A stretch of 64,000 nucleotides of DNA from Maricaulaceae bacterium EIL42A08 (GTDB lineage Bacteria; Pseudomonadota; Alphaproteobacteria; Caulobacterales; Maricaulaceae). Position 1 is the stretch's first letter. Each line of letters opens with the position of its first letter. This document shows positions 28,590 to 37,759 of this stretch, piece by piece. The position numbers were made by a program, and so were the translations under genes. Location: NCBI GenBank assembly GCA_024178355.1, contig JAMZNZ010000002.1, positions 663,501 to 727,500 of the forward strand, given 5' to 3'. Below the pieces are notes generated by a model that did not search any database, was not told the DNA's origin, and saw only the letters and a list, made by a program, of their open reading frames with translations.

Positions 28590-29489
28590 CTAGCCCCCAC
28601 GCACGGTCTTTGCGTACTGGTCTGCCACCCACAGGCTGCGCTCTCGCGCGGAGAACTCGTGGGTTTTGCCTTCATGCTTGATGCGCGCCACTGGCGTCAC
28701 CTCAAAGGCCGAGCCGGTCAGGAAGATTTCGTCCGCATCTAGCAACTCTTCAGGGCTGATCCGGCGGGTATCATCGACTTCCAGACCGTGATCACGGCAA
28801 AGCTTGATGACGGTCTGGCGGGTGATACCGTTCAGGAAGCGGTCCGCGTTCGGCGTGTGAAGCGTGTTGCCCTTCACGTAAAAGATATTTGATCCGCTCG
28901 ACTCTGCCACATTGCCTTCCCAGTCGAGCATCAGGGCATCATACGCCCCAAGCGCCTGGGCTTCAGACTTTGCGCAAATACTGATCTGGTAGTTACCAGC
29001 GGCCTTGGCCTGAACCCGGATACATTCCGGCGGAGGACGGCGGGTAGGAACGGTCGCCAGATCAACGCCCTTCGCCAGGGTGTCAGGGTCCACATAGCTG
29101 TCCCAGTCGGTCCAGACAGCCACTGCAAAGTGCGCCGGGCCTGCTTGTGACGGGTCGACACCCATCTTCTTGGAGCCAAGGAAAGCAAACGCGCGCACAT
29201 AGGCGGTCTCGAAGCCGTTGGCTTCAAGGGTTTCGTACTTGGCGTTGTCGATCTCTTCTGCAGTCACGTTAAGCGGAAGGAAGATGGCTTGCGCGGACCG
29301 GATCAGGCGCTCGGAGTGCTCACGGCATTTGAATATCTTGCCGCCATAAGCGCGCTCGCCCTCAAATACGGCGGTGGAATAATGCAGCGCATGGCTTAAC
29401 AGGTGGGTACGCGCTTCACGCCAGGGGATCAACTTGCCATCGAGGTGAATGAAACCGTCGCGGTCGTCGAAATCAGGCATGATAGCCAT
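28590..29489 (-). CDS. ilvE: Branched-chain amino acid aminotransferase
   Basis: Fold-type IV PLP aminotransferase that performs the last step of leucine, isoleucine and valine synthesis. The start is set at the ATG 29487-29489 with AAAGGG seven bases upstream, giving 299 residues; a longer frame exists but lacks a ribosome site. Features are HYSTAVFEGERAYGG, the PLP lysine Lys162 in RVQAKAAGNYQIS, EGNVAESSGSNIFYV and LNGITRQTVIKL. It converges with the cyclophilin gene, the stops being three bases apart. A D-amino acid or aminodeoxychorismate enzyme is excluded by length and motifs. Confidence 0.93.
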   Translation of the reverse strand: MAIMPDFDDRDGFIHLDGKLIPWREARTHLLSHALHYSTAVFEGERAYGGKIFKCREHSERLIRSAQAIFLPLNVTAEEIDNAKYETLEANGFETAYVRAFAFLGSKKMGVDPSQAGPAHFAVAVWTDWDSYVDPDTLAKGVDLATVPTRRPPPECIRVQAKAAGNYQISICAKSEAQALGAYDALMLDWEGNVAESSGSNIFYVKGNTLHTPNADRFLNGITRQTVIKLCRDHGLEVDDTRRISPEELLDADEIFLTGSAFEVTPVARIKHEGKTHEFSARERSLWVADQYAKTVRGG

Positions 29490-29589
29490 GCGGTAACCCT
29501 TTATGTGGCCAGTGAGCCGGATCGGAATGACCACCACCCGGCTCGAATTCGCCGGGAAACTAGCCCGTTAGCGGCCAGAACCAAAGCCC

Positions 29590-29625
29590 GAAACAACACC
29601 GGGCGCAGCTGTTAACTGCGCCCGG
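29590..29625 (-). terminator. Terminator of lon
   Basis: Perfect ten-base stem CCGGGCGCAG / CTGCGCCCGG with a seven-base loop (29599-29625), followed on the minus strand by TGTTGTTT. It lies about 40 bases after the lon stop. Confidence 0.75.
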
Positions 29626-29661
29626 CTCTAATGTCTCACGATGTCTAAACCCAGGGGCGAA

Positions 29662-32061
29662 TTAGTGCGGACGAACTTCGCCTGTTCCCTCGCCCTTTTG
29701 AGCAAGCCCAGCCAGCGCCGCAGCGTCAGCCTCGGTCCACTCCACCGCTTCCAAAGGCTTGGTCAGCGCGTGTTTCAGGACCTCGTCGACCGTTTCCACC
29801 GCGATGATCTCAAGATTCTCTTTGACGTTATCAGGTACCTCTTCAAGGTCCTTCACGTTCTCAGAGGGGATCAGCACGGTTTTGACGCCGCCACGGAGCG
29901 CCGCAAGCAGCTTTTCCTTCAGCCCCCCGATGGGCAGCACACGGCCACGCAACGTGATCTCGCCCGTCATGGCCACGTCCTTGCGAACCGGAATACCGGT
30001 GAGCGCGGATACAATCGCGGTGATCATGGCACCACCAGCGGACGGGCCATCTTTTGGCGTTGCGCCTTCAGGAACGTGCACGTGAATATCGGTGGTCCGA
30101 AAGACCGTTGGCTTCACACCCAGCTGCGGCGCGCGCGCCTGAACGTAGGAATTTGCGGCGGAGATGGATTCCTTCATCACATCACGCAGGTTACCGGTCA
30201 CCGTCATCTTTCCGCGACCGGGCATATCGACCGCTTCAATTGTCAGCAGGTCACCGCCGACTTCGGTCCAGGCCAAACCTGTAACGAGACCAACCTGGTC
30301 TTCGGCTTCGGTTTCGCCGAAACGGTGCTTACGCACACCAGCAAAATCAGCAAGGTTGTCTGAAGTAACGGTGATTTCAGTCGCCTCACCGGAGACCAGC
30401 TTGCGGACGGTCTTCCGAGCCAGACGGGCCAGCTCACGTTCCAGATTTCGAACACCAGATTCGCGCGTGTAATAGCGAATGAGATCACGAAGTGCGTCGT
30501 CGCTTACTGTCCACTCACCCTCCTTCAGGGCGTGGTTTTTGATCTGCTTGCGGATCAGGTGACGACGGGAAATCTCAATCTTTTCGTCTTCGGTGTAACC
30601 GGCGATCCGGATGATCTCCATGCGATCCAGCAAGGGCTGGGGCAGGTTCAACGTGTTCGCCGTGGTGATGAACATCACGTCTGACAGGTCGTAATCGACT
30701 TCCAGATAGTGATCGTTGAACGTGGAATTCTGTTCCGGGTCCAGCACTTCCAGAAGCGCAGCAGCCGGATCACCGCGATAGTCAGCCCCGAGCTTGTCGA
30801 TCTCATCAAGAAGGAAGAGCGGATTAGAGCTTTTGGCCTTCTTCATCGACTGGATCAGGCGCCCCGGCATGGACCCGATATAGGTGCGGCGGTGCCCACG
30901 AATTTCCGCCTCATCGCGCACACCGCCCAGCGACATGCGCACAAACTCACGCCCGGTGGCCTCCGCAATAGAGCGCCCCAGCGACGTTTTACCGACACCA
31001 GGCGGGCCAACGAGGCACAGGATAGGACCTTTGAGCTTCTTGGTGCGTGCCTGAACAGCGAGGTGTTCAATGATGCGCTCTTTGACTTTTTCCAGGCCAT
31101 AGTGGTCGCGATCCAGGGTGGATTCAGCCTTGCTCAGGTCAGCCTTGATCCGCTTCTTCTTGTTCCACGGAATGGAGAGAATCCAGTCCAGATAATTGCG
31201 TACCACGGTGGCTTCCGCCGACATGGGGCTCATCTGGCGCAGCTTCTTCATCTCCTGATCGACTTTGGCGCGCGCCTCTTTCGACAGCTTGGTCGCTTCG
31301 ATGCGCTCTTCAAGCTCGGCAAGCTCTTCCTTGCCTTCATCGCCCTCGCCCAGCTCGCGCTGGATCGCCTTCATCTGCTCGTTGAGATAATACTCGCGTT
31401 GGGTTTTCTCCATCTGCCGCTTCACGCGGTTGCGGATTTTCTTCTCCACTTGAAGGACGGAGATTTCGCCCTCCATCAACCCAAAAACCTTCTCGAGGCG
31501 CGACGATACGCTGGCGTCAGCGAGCAAATCCTGCTTTTCGGCGATCTTCACCGCCAGATGTGAGGCGATCGTGTCAGCCATCTTGGCTGCATCCGCGATC
31601 TCACCGACCGCCGTCAGCGCTTCTGGCGGCACCTTCTTGTTCAGCTTCACATAGTCGTCGAACTTCTCAGCTGCGGCGCGCATCAGCGCTTCAACCTCAG
31701 CCGGATCAGCGACGTCTTCCTCAACCAGGTCCGCCTCGGCTTCGAAATAGGCCTCATTATCGAGGAAACGCTTCACCTCAACCCGGCGTCCACCTTCGAC
31801 CAGAATCTTTACAGTCCCGTCGGGCAGCTTGAGGAGTTGAAGTACGCTGGCAAGCACACCGGATGTATAGATCGCATCGGTACTTGGGTCGTCATCCGCA
31901 GCGCTCTTCTGTGTCGCCAGCAAGATTTGCTTATCCGCGCGCATCACCTCTTCAAGGGCGCGCACCGATTTATCGCGCCCCACGAAAAGCGGCACAATCA
32001 TGTGAGGGAAAACGACAATGTCGCGCAGCGGCAGCAGAGGAAGAATTTTTGTTTCGGTCAT
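29662..32061 (-). CDS. lon: ATP-dependent protease Lon
   Basis: Cytoplasmic AAA+ serine protease that degrades misfolded proteins and specific regulators (in Caulobacter, DnaA, CcrM and SciP). The 799-residue protein shows the LON N-domain (ILPLLPLRDIVVFPHMIVPL), coiled coil, Walker A LVGPPGVGKTSLG, the lid, and the protease domain with the catalytic Ser in TPKDGPSAGGAMITA near residue 676 and a downstream Lys. GGAG stands nine bases before the ATG. It follows clpX with about 207 bases between. Confidence 0.98.
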   Translation of the reverse strand: MTETKILPLLPLRDIVVFPHMIVPLFVGRDKSVRALEEVMRADKQILLATQKSAADDDPSTDAIYTSGVLASVLQLLKLPDGTVKILVEGGRRVEVKRFLDNEAYFEAEADLVEEDVADPAEVEALMRAAAEKFDDYVKLNKKVPPEALTAVGEIADAAKMADTIASHLAVKIAEKQDLLADASVSSRLEKVFGLMEGEISVLQVEKKIRNRVKRQMEKTQREYYLNEQMKAIQRELGEGDEGKEELAELEERIEATKLSKEARAKVDQEMKKLRQMSPMSAEATVVRNYLDWILSIPWNKKKRIKADLSKAESTLDRDHYGLEKVKERIIEHLAVQARTKKLKGPILCLVGPPGVGKTSLGRSIAEATGREFVRMSLGGVRDEAEIRGHRRTYIGSMPGRLIQSMKKAKSSNPLFLLDEIDKLGADYRGDPAAALLEVLDPEQNSTFNDHYLEVDYDLSDVMFITTANTLNLPQPLLDRMEIIRIAGYTEDEKIEISRRHLIRKQIKNHALKEGEWTVSDDALRDLIRYYTRESGVRNLERELARLARKTVRKLVSGEATEITVTSDNLADFAGVRKHRFGETEAEDQVGLVTGLAWTEVGGDLLTIEAVDMPGRGKMTVTGNLRDVMKESISAANSYVQARAPQLGVKPTVFRTTDIHVHVPEGATPKDGPSAGGAMITAIVSALTGIPVRKDVAMTGEITLRGRVLPIGGLKEKLLAALRGGVKTVLIPSENVKDLEEVPDNVKENLEIIAVETVDEVLKHALTKPLEAVEWTEADAAALAGLAQKGEGTGEVRPH

Positions 32062-32172
32062 CGGTCAAATCTCCAGGCAGCGCATCAGCCCGCCCTGTAA
32101 AGGCACAGAATACTGACGCGAGTCGGCCCCTTCAGGGCGCCGACGCAAACACCCCGCGCTCACATTGAGAGC

Positions 32173-32199
32173 GTGGGGCCATTTGCTTCCCTACTCAAG
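32173..32199 (-). promoter_or_regulatory. Possible heat-shock (RpoH-type) promoter of lon
   Basis: CTTGAG (32194-32199) and CCCCAC (32173-32178) are separated by 15 bases on the minus strand, resembling the RpoH consensus CTTGAA-N12-16-CCCCAT. It is about 110 bases upstream of lon, in the right direction. The -10 also forms one arm of a hairpin (32152-32178) that could instead end the clpX transcript. Confidence 0.35.
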
Positions 32200-32268
32200 T
32201 GGCGGCAGTCTTACGACGCTTCAAGTCTGACAGCTGCGAAGCGCGCCAATATCCAAGCTCACAAGGCT

Positions 32269-33540
32269 TTAAGCGCCCTGCTGCTCTTTAGCGTCTTTCT
32301 GGGACTTGGCGTAGATGTAGAGCGGCGCTGCATCGCCGGTGACGACCTCAGCGTTGACCACGACCTCCTCAACGCCTTCCATGCTCGGCAGATCGAACAT
32401 GGTATCCAGCAGGATGCCTTCCATGATGGACCGCAGACCTCGAGCACCCGTCTTGCGCTCAATGGCCTTTTCAGCAATGGCGGTCAGGGCGTCTTCAGTA
32501 AAGGACAGGCCAACACCTTCCATCTCGAACAGGCGCTGATACTGCTTGACCAGAGCATTCTTTGGCTCGGTCAAAATCTTCACCAGAGCATCAGTATCCA
32601 GATCCTCCAGCGTTGCAATCACAGGAAGACGGCCGACGAATTCCGGGATCAGGCCGAAACGGGTCAGGTCATCCGGCTCCACATCCTTCAGAACATCACC
32701 CTGGCGACGGGCATCAGGATCACGCACATCAGCGCCGAACCCGACAGCAGAGCCCTTGCCGCGCTGGGAGATAATCTTGTCGAGCCCGGCGAACGCACCA
32801 CCGACGATGAAGAGGATGTTCGTCGTATCCACCTGCAGGAATTCCTGCTGAGGATGCTTACGGCCACCCTGAGGGGGAACCGAAGCGACCGTGCCCTCCA
32901 TAATCTTCAGAAGTGCCTGCTGCACGCCTTCACCAGACACATCGCGGGTGATGGACGGGTTGTCGGACTTGCGGCTGATCTTGTCGATCTCATCGATGTA
33001 GACGATGCCGCGTTGGGCGCGCTCGACATTGTAATCGGCTGATTGAAGCAGCTTCAGAACAATATTTTCGACGTCTTCGCCCACATAACCGGCTTCAGTC
33101 AGAGTGGTGGCATCGGCCATACAGAACGGCACATCGAGGATACGCGCGAGGGTCTGGGCCAGCAGCGTCTTACCGCAACCGGTTGGACCAATCAGCAGGA
33201 TGTTGGACTTGGAAAGCTCCACGTCCTGATTCTGAGTCGCATGGTTCAGGCGCTTGTAGTGGTTGTGCACCGCCACGGAGAGTACGCGTTTTGCCGTCTG
33301 CTGACCGATCACATAGTCCTGAAGGACCTCAAATATCTCGGTCGGGCTTGGTACGCCTTCCTTGGACTTCACCAGCGAGGATTTGTTCTCCTCGCGAATA
33401 ATGTCCATGCAAAGCTCAACGCATTCATCGCAGATAAAGACCGTTGGGCCAGCAATCAGCTTGCGGACCTCGTGCTGGCTCTTTCCGCAGAAGGAGCAAT
33501 ACAGCGTGCTCTTGCCGTCGCCTGTCGTTGCCTTGGTCAT
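32269..33540 (-). CDS. clpX: ClpX, ATPase subunit of the ClpXP protease
   Basis: AAA+ unfoldase that feeds substrates into ClpP; essential in Caulobacter for cell-cycle proteolysis of CtrA. The 423-residue protein starts with a zinc-binding domain (Cys15, Cys18, Cys37, Cys40 in [10 protein letters not shown] and [10 protein letters not shown]), followed by Walker [14 protein letters not shown], Walker [11 protein letters not shown], the pore loop GYVGEDVE region and the IGF-like loop segment. AAGGAG lies five bases before the ATG. It lies between clpP and lon, the usual order. Confidence 0.98.
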   Translation of the reverse strand: MTKATTGDGKSTLYCSFCGKSQHEVRKLIAGPTVFICDECVELCMDIIREENKSSLVKSKEGVPSPTEIFEVLQDYVIGQQTAKRVLSVAVHNHYKRLNHATQNQDVELSKSNILLIGPTGCGKTLLAQTLARILDVPFCMADATTLTEAGYVGEDVENIVLKLLQSADYNVERAQRGIVYIDEIDKISRKSDNPSITRDVSGEGVQQALLKIMEGTVASVPPQGGRKHPQQEFLQVDTTNILFIVGGAFAGLDKIISQRGKGSAVGFGADVRDPDARRQGDVLKDVEPDDLTRFGLIPEFVGRLPVIATLEDLDTDALVKILTEPKNALVKQYQRLFEMEGVGLSFTEDALTAIAEKAIERKTGARGLRSIMEGILLDTMFDLPSMEGVEEVVVNAEVVTGDAAPLYIYAKSQKDAKEQQGA

Positions 33541-33549
33541 AACCGCTCC

Positions 33550-33627
33550 TTACGGTCTGCCGCTTCGCGCTTTCGCGCCTGTCTCGCTTGAGGCCTGCCC
33601 GGTTGCCTTGGCATCAATGGGAGACAC
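33550..33627 (-). CDS. Possible 25-codon upstream ORF before clpX
   Basis: A GTG-started frame on the clpX strand, with GGGAG six bases upstream, coding for 25 residues rich in Ala, Lys, Ser and Gly (MSPIDAKATGQASSETGAKA and five more). Its TAA merges with the clpX ribosome site TAAGGAG, so translation could be coupled. There is no homology I recognise; it may be chance. Confidence 0.25.
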   Translation of the reverse strand: MSPIDAKATGQASSETGAKARSGRP

Positions 33628-33796
33628 TCGACTCTCCCTACGCAAGATCAAGGCCGGACCTTAGCGAAACGTTTCATTTTGCATTCGACCACACGCCATG
33701 TGCAGTGATCAAGCACGCAAAACGGTCGAAGGGCCACCAACGGCAGCCCTTCTCATTCTAATCACCTAAGGATGAACAGCCGGTATCAGGCTGTTA

Positions 33797-34420
33797 TCAG
33801 GCCGCTTCGGGGCCACCACGCTTTTCGTAGACGTGATCAATAACACCGAAGTCACGCGCTTCTTCAGCGCTGAGATAGGTGTCTCGGTCCAGTGTTTTCT
33901 CAACCGTTTCAAGGTCCTGACCGGTATGCTTGACATAGATATCATTCATGCGGCGCTTGATTTTCAGGATATCTTCGCCGTGGCGCTCGATATCAGCCGT
34001 GGTGCCGCGGAAGCCGCCAGACGGCTGGTGCATCATGATTCGCGCGTTCGGCGTGGCAAAGCGCATATCTTTCTCGCCAGCAGCCAGAAGCAGCGAGCCC
34101 ATAGATGCAGCCATACCCACACAGGCGGTCGCAACGGGACACCGGATGTATTGCAGCGTGTCGTAGATCGCCAGCCCTGCACTCACCGAGCCACCCGGCG
34201 AGTTAATGTACATGGCGATTTCCTTGTTGGGATTTTCCGACTCAAGGAAAAGGAGCTGCGCAACCATAAGACTGGCCATGTGATCTTCGATCGGACCGGT
34301 CACGAAGACGATGCGCTCCTTCAAAAGGCGCGAGTAAATATCATAGGACCGTTCTCCACGGGCGGTTTGCTCAACCACCATCGGGACCAGGGCCATCATC
34401 GTTTCGTGCGGATCCTGCAT
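33797..34420 (-). CDS. clpP: ClpP, proteolytic subunit of the ClpXP protease
   Basis: Serine protease that forms the 14-mer degradation chamber. I take the ATG at 34418-34420 ([18 protein letters not shown]) with GGGAG seven bases upstream, giving 207 residues; the longer frame lacks such a site. The catalytic triad is Ser106 ([11 protein letters not shown]), His131 ([11 protein letters not shown]) and Asp180 ([13 protein letters not shown]). It sits downstream of tig and upstream of clpX. Confidence 0.97.
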   Translation of the reverse strand: MQDPHETMMALVPMVVEQTARGERSYDIYSRLLKERIVFVTGPIEDHMASLMVAQLLFLESENPNKEIAMYINSPGGSVSAGLAIYDTLQYIRCPVATACVGMAASMGSLLLAAGEKDMRFATPNARIMMHQPSGGFRGTTADIERHGEDILKIKRRMNDIYVKHTGQDLETVEKTLDRDTYLSAEEARDFGVIDHVYEKRGGPEAA

Positions 34421-34515
34421 CGTCAGCTCCCGTAGCGCGCAAGAATAGAACTCAGAGGCCAAGGACATGGCCTGCGTTGCACACTCTGGCAAGGAGTGAG
34501 CGACGGCGCAAACGC

Positions 34516-34548
34516 AGCGGGCGCCTAAATGGCGCCCGCTTTGTTTTT
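34516..34548. terminator. Hairpin between tig and clpP
   Basis: A perfect ten-base stem AGCGGGCGCC / GGCGCCCGCT with loop TAAAT directly after the tig stop codon. A T run (TTGTTTTT) follows on the plus strand; on the minus strand, the direction of tig, only GCGTTTG follows, so termination of tig may be partial and let transcription reach clpP. Confidence 0.5.
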
Positions 34549-36088
34549 AGTCTTTGGCTTTCTTGGCTTCTGCCTTTTTGGCCGGAGCCTTCTTGGCAGG
34601 GACTTTCTTAGCCGGGGCCTTCTTCTTGGCAGCGGGCTTTTCCTTGGCCTCGCCGTCATCGGCCTTCTTCTTGGCTGCAGTTTTCTTGGCCGGAGCCTTT
34701 TTTGCAGGCGCTTTCTTTTTTGCGGGCTTCTTGGCCGGGGCCGGTTCGTCGTCGTCGGCGAACAGCGTTTCGCGATCAACCTCGACCTCGGTTACCTCGG
34801 CCAGCTCAAGCACATAGTCGACGACCTTTTCTTCGTAGATCGGCGCGCGCAGACCCTGCAGGGCACCCGGGTTCTTCTGGTAGAAGTCGATGACCTGACG
34901 TTCCTGACCCGGATATTTCTGGGCTTCCTGGTTCATGGCGCGAGCCAGCTCTTCCTGGCTGACGTCAACGTTGGCCTTGCGGCCGATCTCGGCGAGTACC
35001 AGGCCAAGGCGAACACGCCGCTCTGCGATCGTGCGGTATTCCGCCTTCAGCTCGTCTTCTGACTTGCCCTTATCTTCTTCGTCCAGCTGATCAGATTCGA
35101 TGGCCTTGGCCACCTCGCTCCAGATGGCATCGAATTCCTGATCAACCATGCGACCGGGTAACTCAACGTCCTCGTGCGCCGCATCAATCTGGTCCAGCAG
35201 CGCGCGCTTGACCTTCATGCGGGAGGCCTGGGCATGCTCGGTCTCAAAGCGCTTGGACAGGGCGTCCTTGAGCGTCTCGAGGTCAGACAGACCCAGCTTT
35301 TCGGCCAGGCTGTCGTCAATCTGGGTCTCGACCGGACCCTGAACATCGGTCACTTCGGTTTCAAAGATAGCTTCCTTACCGGCTAGGTGATCGGCCTGAT
35401 AATCTTCCGGGAAGGTCACGGTAACGTCAGTCTTGTCGCCCGGCTTGGCACCAACCAGCTGGTCTTCAAAGCCCGGAATGAACTGACCAGAACCCAGTAC
35501 CAGCTCAGCGCCTTCAGCGGTGCCGCCATCAAAGGCTTCACCGTCGATCCTGCCGGTGAAGTTGATCACAACCTTGTCGCCGTCTTTTGCCTTGGCTTTC
35601 GCGCCCGTGCCTCGGCTCTCGTAGGACTGGGCCTGCTTGGCCAGCTCTGCGAGGGCTTCATCGATCTGCTCATCGGCGATCGGCGCAACCGGGCGGGTCA
35701 CCTTAAAGGACTTGGCATCGGCCGGCTCAAAGTCAGGCATGACCTCAACCGAAATCTCGAAGGCGAAGTCCGCTCCATTCTTCATCACGTCGTCAGCGTC
35801 AGACTTTACGTCCACAGACGGCTGGGCAGCCGGGCGCAGATTGCGCTCGCTAAGGGTTTCCTCGGTGGCCTTCGGGACGATCTCCTGGAGGATGTCGCCC
35901 ATGATGGACGCGCCGAACATCTTGCGGATGTGGCCAGCAGGAACCTTGCCCGGGCGGAAGCCCTTCAGGCGGACTTCGGGACGGATCTCATCGATCTTGG
36001 CGGTCAGCTTTTCTTCGAGCTCGGAAGCCGGAACAACGACTTCAAACTGGCGTGACAGCCCTTCGGAGGATTTTTCAACAACGTTCAT
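34547..36088 (-). CDS. tig: Trigger factor with a Lys/Ala-rich C-terminal tail
   Basis: Ribosome-bound chaperone and prolyl isomerase that meets nascent chains at the tunnel exit. The start is the ATG 36086-36088 (MNVVEKSSEGLSRQFEVVVP), giving 513 residues. The ribosome-binding signature GFRPGKVPAGHIRKMFG, a PPIase domain (GDKVVINFTGRIDGEAFDGG) and the C-terminal chaperone arms are all present. About 65 residues at the end are a run of AKKKAPAKKAPAKK-like repeats, resembling histone H1 tails, which standard trigger factor (about 430-450 residues) lacks. An in-frame ATG further upstream is less likely because it adds an unrelated acidic segment. Confidence 0.95.
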   Translation of the reverse strand: MNVVEKSSEGLSRQFEVVVPASELEEKLTAKIDEIRPEVRLKGFRPGKVPAGHIRKMFGASIMGDILQEIVPKATEETLSERNLRPAAQPSVDVKSDADDVMKNGADFAFEISVEVMPDFEPADAKSFKVTRPVAPIADEQIDEALAELAKQAQSYESRGTGAKAKAKDGDKVVINFTGRIDGEAFDGGTAEGAELVLGSGQFIPGFEDQLVGAKPGDKTDVTVTFPEDYQADHLAGKEAIFETEVTDVQGPVETQIDDSLAEKLGLSDLETLKDALSKRFETEHAQASRMKVKRALLDQIDAAHEDVELPGRMVDQEFDAIWSEVAKAIESDQLDEEDKGKSEDELKAEYRTIAERRVRLGLVLAEIGRKANVDVSQEELARAMNQEAQKYPGQERQVIDFYQKNPGALQGLRAPIYEEKVVDYVLELAEVTEVEVDRETLFADDDEPAPAKKPAKKKAPAKKAPAKKTAAKKKADDGEAKEKPAAKKKAPAKKVPAKKAPAKKAEAKKAKD

Positions 36089-36696
36089 CGCAAGCAGGCC
36101 TTCGTGTGGATCGGCGAACCAGTCGTCCGGTAATCGCTCGTCATGAATGGAAAAGCGTACCGACAACCAGCCGGAAAATGAGCGCGCGTTATGTCACGGG
36201 GAAATTCCAGACGCAACGGGGTCAAAGCGGTTGGGGTGTAGAGGACATGAATTGGCTCATCGCCTCAGGACCGGACGGAGGTCTCTATCCACTGCAGATC
36301 AAATGATTTTGGGACCGATCACGGATGGTTATTCACAGATCGCAATCACTATACAATGGGTCCCGGCCGACCGGATATTAGGCAAGACAAGGAAAACCGA
36401 GCGCATCGCGCTCGCAAGGCGAACAGCCGTCCGCAGCGAGCCGGCCTGACCCCGGCGCAGCGAGGACCGACCAAGCGGAGCGCAGAAGAACAAGAATAAG
36501 GGTGCGGGTTGGTGAACCGACCTTGAACCGCTCAACACCCCCTCCGCTCCTTTCGGGAGCACCTCCCCCGCAAGCAGGGGAGGAAACCCAATGCTCTTCG
36601 CTTCATAAGCTTAGCGATGGTCTCGAGAAGATGATGAAGGCTGAGGGGGCTGTCATCGCGCCCGACGACCCGGATGTGTCGGAGGACAGGAAAAAG
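36089..36696. other. 600-base intergenic region upstream of tig
   Basis: I find no convincing gene. The part next to tig should hold its promoter, but only weak candidates are visible. From about 36400 to 36500 the sequence has GCAGCGAGCC / CGCAGCGAGGACCGACC-like units, and 36536-36588 is a pair of hairpins, both described as repeat candidates. The last 90 bases have a plus-strand open frame ending inside tRNA-Leu that could be a gene remnant. Confidence 0.5.
36536..36588. repeat. Candidate dispersed intergenic repeat with two hairpins
   Basis: CACCCCCTCCGCTCCTTTCG is followed by GGAGCACCTCCCCC, GCAAGCA and GGGGAGGAAACCC. GCTCC/GGAGC and CCTCCCC/GGGGAGG form two adjacent stems. This layout, C-rich arm, small hairpin, then G-rich arm, resembles short intergenic repeats I know from several alphaproteobacterial genomes. 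A single copy is visible in this window, so repetition is not shown. Confidence 0.4.
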
Positions 36697-36781
<85 letters not shown>

Positions 36782-36798
36782 AACGGACCGGTGGTGTA

Positions 36799-36832
36799 CA
36801 CAAGCCCTCCTCGTGCGTGAAGAGGGCTTGTG
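36799..36832 (-). terminator. Hairpin downstream of the 272-residue orphan gene
   Basis: Perfect 11-base stem CACAAGCCCTC / GAGGGCTTGTG with a 12-base loop, 30 bases after the stop of the orphan gene. No T run follows on the minus strand, so it is a weak or factor-assisted terminator, or it protects the 3' end. Confidence 0.45.
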
Positions 36833-36863
36833 CAATGCCTGTGAAATTAAACTTGGATTTGCG

Positions 36864-37682
36864 TCAGCATTTGCTGTGCTCAAGCCGGAACGGGATCTTT
36901 GCCTCGGCCAGCGACTTGTTGAATCCGTCGATGTCAGCAGCCTTCGGGTCCACGGCCGCCAGCATCCCGGCAAGATTCGCCCCAAAATCCTCCGCGGAGG
37001 CGTCCAGCAGTACGCTTTCCACACCCGCTAATCGCTCAGCAAATCCGATCGGACCAATCGGGCGGAATGGTGATTCAGGTGGGATCTCGATACAGGCCTG
37101 CCCGGCGCAGACCGGATAAGTAGATTGGGTCTGGTCGATAACATTACCGGCGAGGTCCTGGTAAACGGTACGCTTCTGACCCGTGACCATGACTTTGACA
37201 GGCTCGCTCGCTTGGGGCCCAAAGCTGAAAAGCGGGAAGCCGCCTGGTCCTGTCCCCAACTGCTTGAAAACCGGGGGCAACCGAAGGCGCGCATAGCCAT
37301 TCACCTTGAACTCCGGATTGGCGATGGGTGATGGATCAAAAAAACTGGCAAAAACACTCGGGATAACGGTGACGAGTACCGACGCTCTTGGTGCGATTTT
37401 TTTCGTCCCGGAGTCGGGCCGATAGGTATCCGGCCCACCGATCAACGCCCCGCCAGTATCCCCATTCACAGCGTTGGTCACAAAGACCTGGGTGTTTCCC
37501 GACAGAGATCTTAACGGGTCGCCTGAAGTCGGTTCGGGTGCGATGAGGTTGAGCAGAAACTCATATTCTTCATCTTCGAGATTTGTGATCTCCAGAAAGT
37601 ATCCTTGAGTAAGGATGATGTCTTCCAGTCCAGGGGCTGGCGAAAGTGGATTGTAGAGAAGTTCAAACTGGGTAACGTCCAT
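36864..37682 (-). CDS. Unrecognised 272-residue protein
   Basis: I do not recognise this protein. The start is the ATG at 37680-37682 with AAAGG eight bases upstream. No signal peptide or membrane segment is evident; the sequence is rich in Pro, Gly and Phe with beta-like segments such as ASVLVTVIPSVFASFF and EPVKVMVTGQKRTVYQDLAG, and it has Cys only near the end (PVCAGQACIEIPP, and the C-terminal Cys). The first 100 residues (YFLEITNLEDEEYEFLLNL, TQVFVTNAVNGD) look like a beta-sandwich. A good sigma-73-like promoter precedes it. It lies next to tRNA-Leu in a locally more AT-rich patch, which is compatible with acquisition by transfer. Confidence 0.65.
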   Translation of the reverse strand: MDVTQFELLYNPLSPAPGLEDIILTQGYFLEITNLEDEEYEFLLNLIAPEPTSGDPLRSLSGNTQVFVTNAVNGDTGGALIGGPDTYRPDSGTKKIAPRASVLVTVIPSVFASFFDPSPIANPEFKVNGYARLRLPPVFKQLGTGPGGFPLFSFGPQASEPVKVMVTGQKRTVYQDLAGNVIDQTQSTYPVCAGQACIEIPPESPFRPIGPIGFAERLAGVESVLLDASAEDFGANLAGMLAAVDPKAADIDGFNKSLAEAKIPFRLEHSKC

Positions 37683-37731
37683 ATTTTCAACCTTTGGATT
37701 TAGCCATAAGAATAATGCACGCAACATTTTC

Positions 37732-37759
37732 GTTATAGCAGATTAATATGCAACCTAAA
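37732..37759 (-). promoter_or_regulatory. Candidate sigma-73-type promoter of the 272-residue orphan gene
   Basis: On the minus strand GCTATAAC (37732-37739) is a perfect match to the Caulobacter -10 consensus GCTANAWC; TTTAGGT (37753-37759) lies 13 bases upstream as a weaker -35. The surrounding 60 bases are AT-rich. It would give a leader of roughly 40-45 bases. Confidence 0.5.

Noticed and set aside
34525-34817. Arg/Pro- or Ala/Phe-rich frames over the trigger factor tail
   Set aside because: Repetitive AAG/GCC codons leave other frames open; only the tig frame continues into a known protein.
36329-36562. 77-codon minus-strand frame with APLGRSSLRRGQAGSLRTA
   Set aside because: Looks like a translated intergenic repeat; no ribosome site and no gene-like neighbours. 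Kept only as part of the repeat observation.
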